The notes under the pieces were generated by a model. That model was not told the origin of the DNA. It made no database searches and saw only the letters and a list, made by a program, of their open reading frames with translations. Made by a program: the position numbers and the translations under genes. From Eurosta solidaginis (Eukaryota; Arthropoda; Insecta; Diptera; Tephritidae), in assembly GCF_040869045.1 (NCBI RefSeq), contig NC_090319.1, positions 340,608,302-340,672,301 on the forward strand: DNA of 64,000 nt, in the 5' to 3' direction. How positions within the stretch are numbered: the stretch's first letter is position 1; every line of letters starts with the position of its first letter. Below, piece after piece: positions 20,325 to 32,195 of this stretch.

Positions 20325-20965
20325 GCGCAAAACATAGCGGAGAATAACTCTTGCCAAAAATTGCTACTTTGAACTGAGTAGGAAATTTAAAAGTAAAGTC
20401 CCCACTCGACGAACAAAAATTACACTCCACAAGTCGCTAATAATACCTGTCCTAATGTACGGCTCGAAATCATGGACTGTGTTGAGAGAAGATGAGATGA
20501 TTCGTGCAGTGTTCGATAGAAACTCTCCGGAAGATTTATGGTCCTGTGTTTGATGCCGACGGTGAGTACCGAAGGAGGTATAATAATGAGCTGCATATGC
20601 TTTAGGCAGTTCTCCGGAAGATTTATGGTCCTGTCTTGCTTGATGCCGACTGCGAGTACCGAAGGAGGTATAATGATGAGCTGTATGAGCTCTACGCAGA
20701 TATGACGACAGTGAAGCGAACAAAAACTCAAAGGCTTCGCTGGCTAGATAATGTTATGCGAATGGACGAAGAAAATATTTCAGTCCGGTCAAGAACATAT
20801 TTCAGTCGACACAGCAGTTTGTAAGCAAATGAAGGGGGAAATCTCCATTGAGTTGGGAAAGGTAGGTGCAGAAAGACTTGACTTCCCTTGTTGCTCCCAA
20901 TTGAAGTTAGTTAGCGCGAAACAGGGATAGCTGGAGTGACTTGTTTTAAACTGAACAAAATCGCT
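20325..20965 (+). pseudogene. LINE family A C-terminal fragment with an internal ~98-bp tandem duplication
   Basis: Plus text includes ITLHKSLI-like and IIPVLMYGSKSWTVLREDEM words, then 'ctccggaagatttatggtcctgt' twice (about 20523 and 20611), each followed by the YRRRYNDELYELYAD-coding block. KRTKTQRLRWLDNVMRM follows (frame 20636-20824). The first copy of the duplicated block is frameshifted. Related to the 6.7 and 38.8 kb copies but a different subfamily. Confidence 0.75.
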
Positions 20966-22005
20966 TAAGCTGTTAAGCACCAATTTATGATGATCATTAG
21001 TGAAAGCGGTTACCTTTCAAGAAAAGCTGGATTAATCCAGCCACATTGTTACTATTTATGCATTTTAAACATTTATGGAACCAAACTAGAGCCAAATCTG
21101 CCACTTCCACCCCAAAAGATGACATACTCATTGAGCGATTATATATAAAGTCGTATATGGAGGTAATAATCTTTTTATTCGCATACTGCATTGGTGTCCT
21201 GTGTTCGATTGGCCAAAGATACGGTCATGGTAAATTGTTTTTGCTGCGTTTGGTAGCTATAGCCATTTTGAGTCTATGGGAATGATCCTTCAGCACTTAG
21301 ACTTCAACCTACCTAGCCCTAGTATTACTTTAAGTATTTAAGCTGTTTGATGATCCCTGTAACGTTTTCTGGTTGATCACCCAGTTTACTCAGTGTGCGA
21401 CTGAGCACATTCCATTCGTTGAAATTCTTTAGTATCATAGGATTTGAAGAGCTGGAATTTTTTTTTACATATTCGGTTTCAGCCTATCAATATTTTATTA
21501 CAATAAGTACCTTACATTTTCGTATTTTCATGTGCAATGTTAGTTTGGACGTATTACCGTAAGATCATGCATCTTATTGTTTCTGCTTTATTATTCGATT
21601 ATCGAAAGCAGATCATAAAATGTTTGAACTCATGATTCATAAATCATGGTTTGCACTGAACAATAACTAAAAGAACACACAGCGCCGGATTTAAATTCAC
21701 ACTAAAAGAAAGCGTGGTCACTGTGGGTATAGAGGTTACTCTCTTAAATCTTAAAAGAGCATATATTTTAATTGCAATTTTTTAATTTATTTTTTTTTTT
21801 TCAATAATCTCTTCGTAATTTTTTCACAATTTTTATTAATTTTTTGATATTTGACAATATAAATCTGAAGGTTTTGTCAAAGGCGAATTCGTAAATTCGT
21901 TAAGTTAATTTCAAGACGAATTCATTACAAGGTGGTGCTATTCCATGAGCTGATTGCTTGTTCCTGATATTTTCCATAAAACGCCTTGGACAATATATCG
22001 ATAAA
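20966..22005. other. Unassigned DNA
   Basis: The last ~130 bp contains 'aaggcgaattc' and 'acgccttgg' words and is probably a broken unit of the following MITE array. Otherwise nothing recognised. Confidence 0.35.
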
Positions 22006-23300
22006 CAAGGCGAATTCAGTACCAGGTGTTGTTATTCCAACAGCTTCTTCTTGATTATTTTGCATACAACGCCTTGTAAAACACTATGTAAGTTAATCGA
22101 AATATATGAAAATTTTCTTTTGAATTGACATTCTTCTGCACGGCGAATTGGTTGAATTCGCTTTACCACCACCTAGTATGGATTCGCCTTGATCGGTAAA
22201 TTAAAACCAATGCTAATTTTATTTTGACTTGACATTCTTCTATACGGCGAACTGGGTTGAATTCGCTTTGCCACCACCTAGTATAGATTCGCCTTGGATT
22301 TGCCATGACCTTGTATAGACTCGCCTTGGTGCTGTGTAATCCGCTGATTGCTTCTTCTTTAAAATTTACAAGCAAAGCCAATCTATACAAGGCGACGGTA
22401 AAGCGAATTGGCATTGATTTCGACTAACTAACATCTTGCTGTGCCAAGGTCAAGGCGAATTCAGGTGTTGTAACAGCTCATTGCTTCTTCTTGATTATTT
22501 TCCATACAACGCCTTGTACAACAATATGTCAGTTAATCGAAATCAATGAAAATTAACTTTTGACTTGACATTCTTCTGCACGGTGAATTGGTTGAATTTG
22601 CTTTGCAACCACCTGGTGTGGATTCGCCTTGGCCAAGGTATTGTATGGAAAATATTAAGAACAAGCAATCATCTGATGGAAAAGCACCACCTGGTACCAG
22701 GTACCAAGTGTTGCCAAGGCGAATTCAGTACCAGGTTTTGTTACCCCAACAGCTGATTGCTTACTCCTGATGATTTTCCATACAACGCCTTGTACTCCAA
22801 TATGTCAGTTAATCGAAATCAATTAAAATTTTCTTTTGATTTGACATTCTTCTGCGTGCCGAATTGGTTGAATTCGCTTTGCCTCCACCTGATATGGATT
22901 CGCCTTGAGGTGTTGCTATCCCAACAGCTGATTGCTCCTTCTTGATAATTTTCCATACAACGCCTTTTACTCCAATATGTCAGTAATCGAAATCAATTAA
23001 AATTTTCTTTTGATTTGACATTCTTCTGCGTGGCGAATTGGTTGAATTCGCTTTGCCACCAACTGGTATGGATTCGCCTTGCAACCGCCTTGAATTCAGT
23101 TAATTGGTAGCACGTTTTACTGCTTTTACTTACAAAATATCAAGGCAAATCTTTACAAGGTGTCAAATGTCAAATGCCGCAAAGCGAATTGAACCCAATT
23201 TGACGTGCAGCACAATGTAATATCGAAAGAAAATTTGATTTCGATCAGCCGGTATATTATATTGGAAATTATCAAAAAAAAAAGCAATCAGCTGACGAGA
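22006..23300. repeat. Array of AAGGCGAATTC MITE units
   Basis: Units of about 180-190 bp run from 'caaggcgaattcag(taccagg)' through 'caacagctgattgcttctt', 'ccatacaacgccttgta', 'gacattcttctgcacggcga' to 'ggattcgccttg'. Units: 22006-22191, part unit to 22296, 22451-22631, 22715-22907, 22907-23081, with inverted pieces at 22296-22440 and 23083-23300. Ends are short inverted repeats (CAAGGCGAA / TTCGCCTTG). Adjacent units share terminal CAAGG/CCTTG. Further copies at 24697-24870 (decayed) and 27240-27536. Confidence 0.8.
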
Positions 23301-23900
23301 TAACACCATTTATTTTCTGTTTGTATTTTCAAATTCTTGTTAGTTTTTTACTTTTTTGTCTTATTGTATTCGCATTTTTTTTTTTTTTTACTTTGTTGAT
23401 TTATTTGATGGCAAGTTAAGGCTTTTTCAATTTATTTTGTTTATGAGTTGTGATGTTATTTGGTTGTCAAATGCCGCAGGGTGAGTGTGTTTTGCAAATT
23501 GGGCTTTGTTTTACTTAGTAGAATTATCGTCACAAAATGCATAGATGTGTATATACTTTTATTATTAGATATTATTATTTTTTTTTCATATTTGGCTTGC
23601 ACTCTGAGGCGGATAGCAAATAAACACTGTAACTACAGCATTTAGAATGGTAAATAAGAAGAAATAAACAAACTTGTTTAATACGTTTCCAAAGCGAGTT
23701 TCTAGTAACCCGAGTAACCTGCATATTGGCAAGTGTTTGCAGAATTTTGTTCATCACTTGGTTGTTTTTTATTAAACGGTTTTATTTAGCTTGACTCTGT
23801 GTAGCGGCCGGCCGTTATTTAAAAATTTTGTAATTATAATTTAAGGTACAAGCTTGAAACTTGGAATATATGTAGTTCAGAACCCGATGACAATGCAATA
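23301..23900. other. Unassigned AT-rich DNA
   Basis: No gene or element recognised. Confidence 0.4.
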
Positions 23901-23904
23901 ATAG

Positions 23905-24185
23905 GAAAGAAAAACTTCGATAGGTGGCGCACGGATCGAAATATTTCAAAAAGTTGTATTTGGGGGCCAATATGGCTCATATTTGGAACACATGATACAA
24001 ACATGAATAGAAAGCGACCTATGAAAAAAAACGCCACTAGGAGGCGCAAGGATCGAGATATTCAATAAAATCGAATATGTGGTCCGAATTGGCTCATATA
24101 TGGAACAAATATTACATACAGTCCGGTAGAAATGATATCAAAACACTTTGGAGTTCGAGGAGGGACAAGCATAGGTGGCGCTGGG
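23905..24185. repeat. Three degenerate ~115-135 bp tandem units
   Basis: 'taggtggcgcacggatcgaaatatt', 'taggaggcgcaaggatcgagatatt' and 'taggtggcgctgggtcgag' start at about 23921, 24037 and 24171. The first two share 'ttggctcata' and 'tggaaca(c/a)a'. Probably the body of an old Helitron-like element. Confidence 0.55.
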
Positions 24186-25369
24186 TCGAGTAAAGTCTTT
24201 GGAAGGATTATGTATTGACGACTTAGATTGTAACAAATTGTCAGGAAAGAGTCCTTGTAATTATGACTGACTAAATGTACTAAATAGAGTGAGAAGTTAT
24301 AGGCAATTAAATAAAAACTACAAACTTGAATCTCTGATCAATTCTAGATTGATGAGGAGTGTGATGACTAGTACCAAGGACCTACCTAATTATTTTCTGT
24401 CTTTTAGTATGATTATTACTTAATGTAAGTACTGTTTTCAATAAAACCATTTAACTTAAAATTTTTTTAAATTATTTTATTTTATTTGTCAAAGAAAAAC
24501 GGAATATCTTGTCAGATTTATCTCACTAGGATTAACTGTGGGCCTTACAAAAAGACCACAAGTAAGTGGGCTCATTACGATCTTATAAATGGCATTCGTT
24601 CCTTACCCTGATACCAGGGACAGAAAAATTTCGTGGTGTCTAAAAGTTCATCGCATTTTCCTTAGCTCATAAGCATTAAATGGCTCATTTGACTCAAAGC
24701 GAGTTCAGCTCAACGTGGTGTTACCCCATCAATTGCTTATTCTTACGGAAAATTTTGGTAAAGCTGCCAATGAAACAAAATCACTGATAATTTTGTTTTG
24801 ACTTGATACTCTACTGTACAGCGAGTTGTATTAAATTAACTCTAGTTTGTGTGGATTCGATTTGGTTTAGCCGTTGCGTAGGAAGGTACGAATGTTACTC
24901 TCTTTAAAAAACTGTCAACAATTCGGAGATCAAGGTGAGTGCTTTTCACTCTGCTGACAAATACGGGTGCCGATATCAGATATCTTAATAGGATCATTGA
25001 TAATGTGTTGCCGACAAGTTGCTTATTTTACAAATGATGTCCGCTCTCCCCCTCAATACAGTTGCAGCTGTGGCAAAAAAACGCTTAGAGCGGCTGCTTA
25101 TCCTGCGAACGTTTGTGTTTTAAAAAATTTTTCAGTAAGATCTGAGACGATAAGCCTGATTTTTCGTTTATGTTTATAAAATTACTGAATGTGCACTCTT
25201 CGGGTGAACGTCTCCAAAACTGTTGTTTTTAACTAAACTAGAGCTCGCCGAGGGGTGCATCCACAACAGAGGTTACTTTACCAAATATAAATAATTTCGT
25301 GTTTCTTTTAAGAGAGCTGCATCGGCCTCTTATCGCTAACTGCCGATATTGACAAGTTATTGTTCCGCT
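24186..25369. other. Unassigned DNA with a decayed MITE at 24697-24870
   Basis: 24697-24870 retains the order 'caaagcgagttcagctca', 'gttaccccat', 'ttgacttgatactctactgtacagcgag', 'gtggattcgattt' of the 22-kb MITE, heavily mutated. The rest is unassigned. Confidence 0.4.
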
Positions 25370-25895
25370 ATCGGCCTATTATCGATAGCGAATCGTAGAG
25401 CTATGGATTTGCTATAACCAAGTCAATGGCTTCTTATGTGCTTCTTATCGACAGGTCTTAGATGTGTGATTGATTTTATAGTGAAGTTTTATAGTTATCT
25501 GTTTCATAACAATTGAGTAGCCATCGATAACAAAGGGATAACACGCCGATTACAAATTGGTAACATTTCCATAAGAAATCGATAACTTTTCGATAGCAAA
25601 TCGAAACTTTTCGATAACTTCTTTATAACTATCGAAACATTTTCGATAAATGGCTCGTAAATTGTTAAAACTGCGATAAGAAATCGATAGCTTTCGATAA
25701 AAAATCGATAGCTTTTAGTTAACCTTTTGATGACACTTCGATAATTTTTCGATAAATTGTCGTTGAACGTCGAAAGTAAATTGATCAATTTTCGATAAAA
25801 CCTGGTCGCTCTTCGCTACAAAATCGGTGCCTTGTTGGCAACATTTGCTATCGAAAGAAAATTTATAACTTTTCCATAATAAATCGATATTTCGT
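25370..25895. repeat. Degenerate CGATA-rich array, locus 2
   Basis: I count 13 CGATA on the plus strand between about 25520 and 25893, plus one perfect TATCGATA at 25380-25387. Units resemble 'aaatcgataacttttcgatagc'. The 94-codon minus frame 25504-25788 is a shadow of this low-complexity DNA. Confidence 0.8.
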
Positions 25896-26640
25896 CTATA
25901 CCTATGTATATTCGTCTATATATGAACGGAGCAACGCGGTGTTGTTTTAAGCAAAAGAGAACCATTAGAGCCGCAGCCGGTGCCTCGCCGGTTACCAATG
26001 TTGCTACAAGATCAACAAGAAGCTAAACTTGACCATAATGCATATAAAATGGTATATAAAACTGTCATTCAATCAGCCTTTCTGGACAAAGTGCAGAGAG
26101 CCATACCCCTACTCAAAAATAACTTAATTGAGCGGTACTAAAATCGTTATTCCAAAGCGTACTGCATAACAGTTAAACTTGATTTAAATTTTGGTACGAT
26201 TCATACTTGAACATATAATTTAATGTGTGGAAAGCAATATATCGTGCATCATGGACATTTCTGTATATACATACATATGTATATACTACGTGTAAATATA
26301 AATATAGATTTACACTTGTAACACGTAACTAAAATGTACCAACTGCAACATGTAGCATAAACTAATGACCGGTCACATTAGTGGTCCACTTAATCTATGG
26401 ATATCTTGAATACCATGTGGAGCTTATGGGCACGTCATCAGAAAGCAAAGATAATAGAGAACATGGTACAGCAACAGCAAAAAAGATAATACATGTAGAT
26501 ATACTCTATAGGAAAAATTATAATTCCCTTAAAATAAGGTAACTAGTAGCTAAACTTCTTATGAGATTCCTTAAAAAACACATGCACTTTTAGCTAGTTA
26601 AAAAAGTCTAGTTATTAGCTGACTATAATGCCAGGCACTT
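25896..26640. other. Unassigned DNA
   Basis: No gene or repeat recognised. Confidence 0.4.
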
Positions 26641-27230
26641 TTTTATAACCAGCTGTACTTGTACACAGGGATTGGATAACGGTTGGTTGTATATAAAGGA
26701 CTCGAGATAGATATAGACTTCCATATATCAAAATCATCAGTATCGAAAAAAAATGGATTGAGCCGTGTCCGTCCATCCATCCGTCTGTCCGTTAACACGA
26801 TAACTTGAGCAAATATTGAGATATCTTCACCAAATTTGGTACACGAGCTTGTCTGGACCCAGAATAGATTGGTATTGAAAATGATCGAAATTGGATGATA
26901 ACTACGCCCACTTTTTATATATATAACATTTTGGAAAACACAAAAACCCTGATTATTTAGTGAATAATACACCTAGAATGTTGAAATTTGACGTGTGGCC
27001 TGATATTGAGACTCTTGATAAAAATTTGAAACAAACTTTTAAAATAGGCGGGGCACCACCCACTTGTGGTAAAATCAATTTTACAAATATTATTAATCAT
27101 AAATCAAAAATCGTTAAAGCTATCGTAACAACATTCGGCAGAGAGGTTGCCTTTACTCTAAGGTATGCTTTAAAGAAAAATTTACGAAATCGGTTAAGGA
27201 CCACGCCCACTTTTATATACTGATTACCTG
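26641..27230 (+). mobile_element. DINE-like element, subfamily B, 5' part
   Basis: 5' end 'ttttataaccagctgtac'; then 'ggataacggttggttgt', 'gccgtgtccgtccatccatc', 'gttaacacgataacttgagc', 'cgcccactttt' blocks. The same arrangement is found reversed at 51611-52466. Truncated at the MITE junction near 27235. Confidence 0.8.
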
Positions 27231-27239
27231 ACATATTAA

Positions 27240-27536
27240 AGTACAAGGCGCTGTATGGAAAATAATCAAGAAGAAGCAATCAGCTGTTGGGATAACAATA
27301 CCTGGTACTAAATTCGCCTTGGCCTTGTACAACAATATGTCAGTTAATCAAAATCAATGAAAATTTAGTTTAGACTTGACGTTCTTGTGCCCGGCTAATT
27401 GAGTGAATTCGCTTTGCCACCACCTGGTATAGATTCGCCTTGAAACCAGTGCTAATTTTCATTTAACTGGACATTATTCTGCACGGCGATGGGTTTGAGT
27501 CGCTTTGCCATCACCTTGGACAGGTTCGCCTTGGTT
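27240..27536. mobile_element. AAGGCG MITE, one-and-a-half units
   Basis: 'caaggcgctgtatgg' (27243) to 'aattcgccttgg', then a second partial unit to 'ggttcgccttgg' near 27535. Same family as the 22-kb array. Confidence 0.75.
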
Positions 27537-28007
27537 TAATGGGGCGATATTTTGTTTTGTACTGCCTGTTATAGTCAAATTGACTTTCGAAGGCATTTTA
27601 TCAGCGTTTTCACCATATGTTAAATATAGCTGCACATCACACCAGCTATCTAAAACAAGTGATAGAAACCCGTGAGATTAATACAATCATATTAAAGAAC
27701 AGATGGTCAGAGCTGATTGACGTCTATGATTTAGATATCACATCAGCCTTTTACACAATTGCAATTTTTTTACTTCATCGTTTCACAGCACAAGAATTTA
27801 TCTCCTGTTCTAATTCCATTTCATTTAAGAAGTATAACGATGCTGGTTCCAAGTAGATTTCCTTGTGGTTTTGTTAACCGTCCTTTTCATGAATAATTTT
27901 TCTTCTTAGTTCACATGGCTGGGTACCCAGGTACCACAAGGCAGTTCATAGAGTAACTTTAATAAATTTTGAAAAAATTAAGTAATATGTGAGTTTAATC
28001 AACAGAA
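27537..28007. other. Unassigned DNA
   Basis: A 79-codon plus frame (27617-27856) has no recognisable motif. Confidence 0.35.
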
Positions 28008-29612
28008 ACATTTCATGAAATTTGGTACGTAAGTTCCTGGGCACTCATCTCAGATCGCTATTTAAAATGAACGAAATCGGACTATAACCACGCCCACTTT
28101 TTCGATATCGAAGAAAAACAGAAAAAGTGCGATAATTCATTACCAAAGACAGATGAAGCTATGAAACTTAGTAGGTGGGTTGACCTTATGACGCAGAATA
28201 GAAAATTAGCAAAATTTTGGACAATTGGCGTGACACCTCCCAAAAGAAGGTAATTTAAAAGTTTTGCAAGCTGTAATTTGGCAGTCGTTGAAGATATTAT
28301 GATGAAATTTGGCAGGGAGGTTACTCCTATTACTATTTGTGTTCTAGATAAGATTTAGCAAAATCGGATGACGAACACGCCCACTCTTTGAAAAATTTTA
28401 AAGTCAAATTTTAACAAAAATTTGATATTTTTACAGTATATAAGTAAATTATGTCAACATTCAACGCCAGTAACGATATGGATCAACAAAATAAAAAAAT
28501 AAAAGACAATTTCAAAATGGGCGTGGCTCGGCCCTTTTTCGTTTAATTTGTCTAGAATACTTTTAATGCCATAAGTCGGGTAAAAATTTACCAATCCTTG
28601 TGAAATTTGGTAGGGCCATAGATTCTATGGCGGTTAATGTTTTCTGTAAAAATGCGCGAAATCGGTTGAAGCCACGCCCAGTTTTTGTAAACAGTCGTCT
28701 GTCTGTCCTTCCGCTGGGCCGTTAACATGATAATTTGAGCAAAAATTGATATATCTTTACTAAACTTAGTTCACGTACTTATCTGAACTCACTTTATCTT
28801 GGTATAAAAAATGGTCGAAATCCGACTATGACTACGCCCACTTTTTCGATAGCGAAAATTACGAAAAATGAAAAAAAATCCCATAATTCTATACCAAATA
28901 CGAAAAAAGGGATGAAAAATGGCGATTGGATTGGTTTTTTGACGCAAAATGTAACTTTAGAAAAAACTTTTTAAAATGGGTGTGACACCTTCCATATTAA
29001 GTAGAAGAAAATGCTAAAGTTCTGCAGGGCGAAATCAAAAGCCCTTGGAATCATGGCAGGAATATTGTTCGCGGTATTACATATATTACTATTTTAGCGA
29101 TAACCGACAGATGATGTTGTGGGTCACCCTGGTCCACATTTTGGTCGATATCTCGAAAATGCCTTCACATATACAACTGAGGGCCACTCCCTTTTAAAAC
29201 CCTCATTAATAGCTTTAATGTGATACCCATATCGTACAAACACATTACACATGGTCCACCTTTATGGCGATATCTCGAAAAGGGGTCCACCTACAGAGCT
29301 AAGGCCCACACTCTTTTAAAATACTAATTACCACCTTTCATTTGATACCCATATCGTACAAACACATTCTAGAGTCACCCCCGGTCCACCTTTATGGCGA
29401 TATGTCGAAAAGGCGTCCACCTATAGAACTATGGCCCACTCTCTTTTAAAATACTCTTTAATACCTTCCATTTGATACACATGTCATACAAACACATTCC
29501 AGGGTTACCCTAGGTTCATTTTCCTACATTGTGATTTTCCCTTATTTTGTCTCCAAAGCCCTCAGCTGTGTATGTAATTTTCGGTTACACCCGAACTTAG
29601 CCTTCCTTACTT
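28008..29612 (+). mobile_element. DINE-like element, HINE-A copy 2, 5'-truncated
   Basis: Starts inside the element at 'gaaatttggtacgtaagttcc'; includes three array monomers (29200-29520). Ends with the family 3' hairpin 'ttcggttacacccgaa' (about 29580-29595) and terminal 'ttagccttccttact'. Confidence 0.85.
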
Positions 29613-30078
29613 TCTACATCTGTATACGTTTACGCTTAAACTTTTTATGGACTGCTAAGCGTTAAAATTTATCTACTCTTCTGAAATTTCAGCGCAAAAA
29701 ATTAGTACTCCCAAAATTCAATATACATTATACTCAAATGCAACTGAGATATGTGTCCATATAGAGGTTTGTGCCAACGGATGTTTGTGTATCCGCTTTT
29801 CAGTACAACATGTTCTGTAGCTAGTTGCACTTGATGGGTCTCCTTAGCATTATCTAAGTGAGTATAAGCGTTTTTTACGCGCAAACGTATACGTATATAT
29901 GTACCTATAAAAAAACACGGCTATTATAAAAAAAATATGTTTAATTCGAAGATATTTTTTTTCCTGCTGGGTATGTGAATATTTATATTAACAACAGTTG
30001 CACGGTTGCCACCACATTTTTTTCTGACCAAAAATCATATTGAAAAATAACTAAAACCGCTAGGCACTTCTAATATAT
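29613..30078. other. Unassigned DNA
   Basis: Nothing recognised. Confidence 0.4.
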
Positions 30079-30643
30079 TGTAACGAATTTACTTTCAAAT
30101 CCTCTTTTTTGCCCTTCTGCTAAGTTCGAATCACTAAACTGTTGAATAAATAACTCCAATATTGAATAACGGAAAAATGGCCATTATTAAAGTATTTCAC
30201 AATAACACTTATACTTTGCAACTAGCTTGCTTAACAACCAAACTGATTGATAGCTCAAATGAAACTCTACTATTGCCCGACAGATTGCGTGCTTAATCAA
30301 AAGCTGCCCATAGCTTTGTGATTTCCTCGTGGCATCTTCTAGGCGCTTCCAGAATTTACTTAGTTAGTTAAAAATTTCTCAGCTACAACTGCAGATGTAT
30401 AATTTTTATAGCTTCTCTCATACCCCATGCGCTTGAATGTGTGAGCGACACTTCCACAATTACAATTGCATACCTTTAGGAGCACCTCAGATAAGATATC
30501 TGCATGTGTCTCTGCGTTGCCTCTCCGCTGCGTGTACGTGTATGTGTAAACACAATGATTGAATTATTAATGTGCATTCACGTCACTGCCCAGCATCGGC
30601 TTAGAGATGGCAGTACCCCTTAGTGTTGCGAATATTCGTAACG
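30079..30643 (-). mobile_element. Second solo LTR, reversed
   Basis: The minus strand runs from '(c)gttacgaatattcgcaaca' to 'aaattcgttaca', matching the LTR at 6228-7472 over its length, including 'gcagcggagaggcaac', 'cagatatcttatctgag' and 'cttctagg/cctagaaga' blocks. The first bases are mutated and no target duplication remains. It shows where the LINE in copy 1 was inserted. Confidence 0.75.
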
Positions 30644-31495
30644 TACCCGTTTACGTTGGCACTATAAAAAAACTCTGGAGTATAGCTTTAATGAGGGAAT
30701 CGACATATATTGAAACTGCCTGTAAGCTAGTATATATGACGTTTGAGCTAGTTAAATGGCATCAAAGAAATCCTATATCTACACAAGCATTAAGAAGGGC
30801 CGCATCAAGAATAAGCACAGCAAGAACTAGCGATTGGCACCTTTTTTGGCGATAGATTAATGATACTAACAGTTTCGACTGTGAAGGGCCATATGGAGGT
30901 CTCGTGGAATGATTTATTCCACAAATTCTCGAAAAAACAAGCATTTTTTAGTACAAATAGACCAATATGGCAACCATAATTTTACGAGCAACAAGGCGTG
31001 TCAATTACTCTACCATTGCTTTGTATTTACATGTAAATAGGTGGCGGTTACCATGCAAAGGTGAATTTTTGGGACCTCCTTCTTTCTTCATGTTCTACAG
31101 TCCTACAACTTGGGCGTAAAGTGCATTGAAAGAAAATGTTTATCGTGCTATACCAACGCAATAGCCCAAAAAGTACATTCATATAGTTCTGGTTTATTAC
31201 ACTTACTCGTAGGTACATGTTGTGGCAATTGTATGGGCGTTCTATGTGATGCGCAACAAAAAAGTAGGCGTTTGTGGCAAGTAATTGTAGAGTGGGCGTT
31301 TTAAAGTATGCAATCCGCACTGTTGGAAGCCATTTAAAGATGATTTAAAAAAATCAAATCTGAAATTAATTGTTATGTGGATACACTTTAATAATACATA
31401 CAGGATTTGGTAAGAGCTCAAAACGTCGAACATTATGTTAATTTTTCGGCGTGTAACCGAGGGCTCAGTGCTTCTAAGTGTCGCAGATCCTGAGC
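30644..31495. other. Unassigned DNA
   Basis: Frames of 60-90 codons with no motif recognised. Confidence 0.35.
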
Positions 31496-31499
31496 AGGT

Positions 31500-31830
31500 C
31501 TTACAACATTAGACTAACAAAGTTACCCTTATCATTGAAAGGAGGGGACTGTAGACTCATAATTTTTATTCTTACTGAACACTGCCTACTAACGTCACTT
31601 GGTTTTAAATTAGGCTTTATCAGTGATAGCAGATGCAGAAAGAGCTGGTTGGAGGAGAATACGATCGAGCACTCTTTTTGCTCATCCGCTGCGCTCGCAA
31701 GGCTTAGACTCAAGTTATAAGGCGTTGCGCAGATATTAAATCTAGAACGAGCAAATAGCAGAGGTCCTAGAAAGATTCTCTTGTTTGCCTAGAGGACAGA
31801 GTTAATGTATACCGTATGTCCTGGTTTCTG
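31500..31830 (+). pseudogene. LINE family B C-terminal fragment
   Basis: Plus frame 31478-31720: LTEHCLLTSLGFKLG, then RCRKSWLEENTIEHSFC and ALARLRLKL, matching the 'TGHCxL...LG...CRxCxEExTxEHxLCxCPALAxxRxxxLG' end of Loa-like LINEs, with one Cys replaced by Trp. Confidence 0.7.
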
Positions 31831-32195
31831 ATAGGGGTTTTCTTTTTAATTATTTTAAGCTGCTTTAATTTAATTGTTTTGACCTTGAATATGGCGCTTA
31901 AATCTACTGGCTTTATAAAAGTATCACATTTTTTGAAAAGTTTTCAATAATACCGCCGCTCCTGATCCATCTCTCTGAAACAGTATCTTAAAATTGCTAT
32001 AATTATAGCTGTATTTGTCTTATCCCAATAAAATTTGGTGTTTGGGGCAAAAAGATAGACTTATGGACAGATGTGAACAGTTGCGCAGTCCTCTACTACA
32101 TTTCTCTCTAACTTCGCGACGGTTTCAAGGATCACGTCGGACATTTTTCTATATCTGTACTATTTCTTGATTTTCTTGGGATCGTTTAGGGACTT
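31831..32195. other. Unassigned DNA
   Basis: Nothing recognised. Confidence 0.4.
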
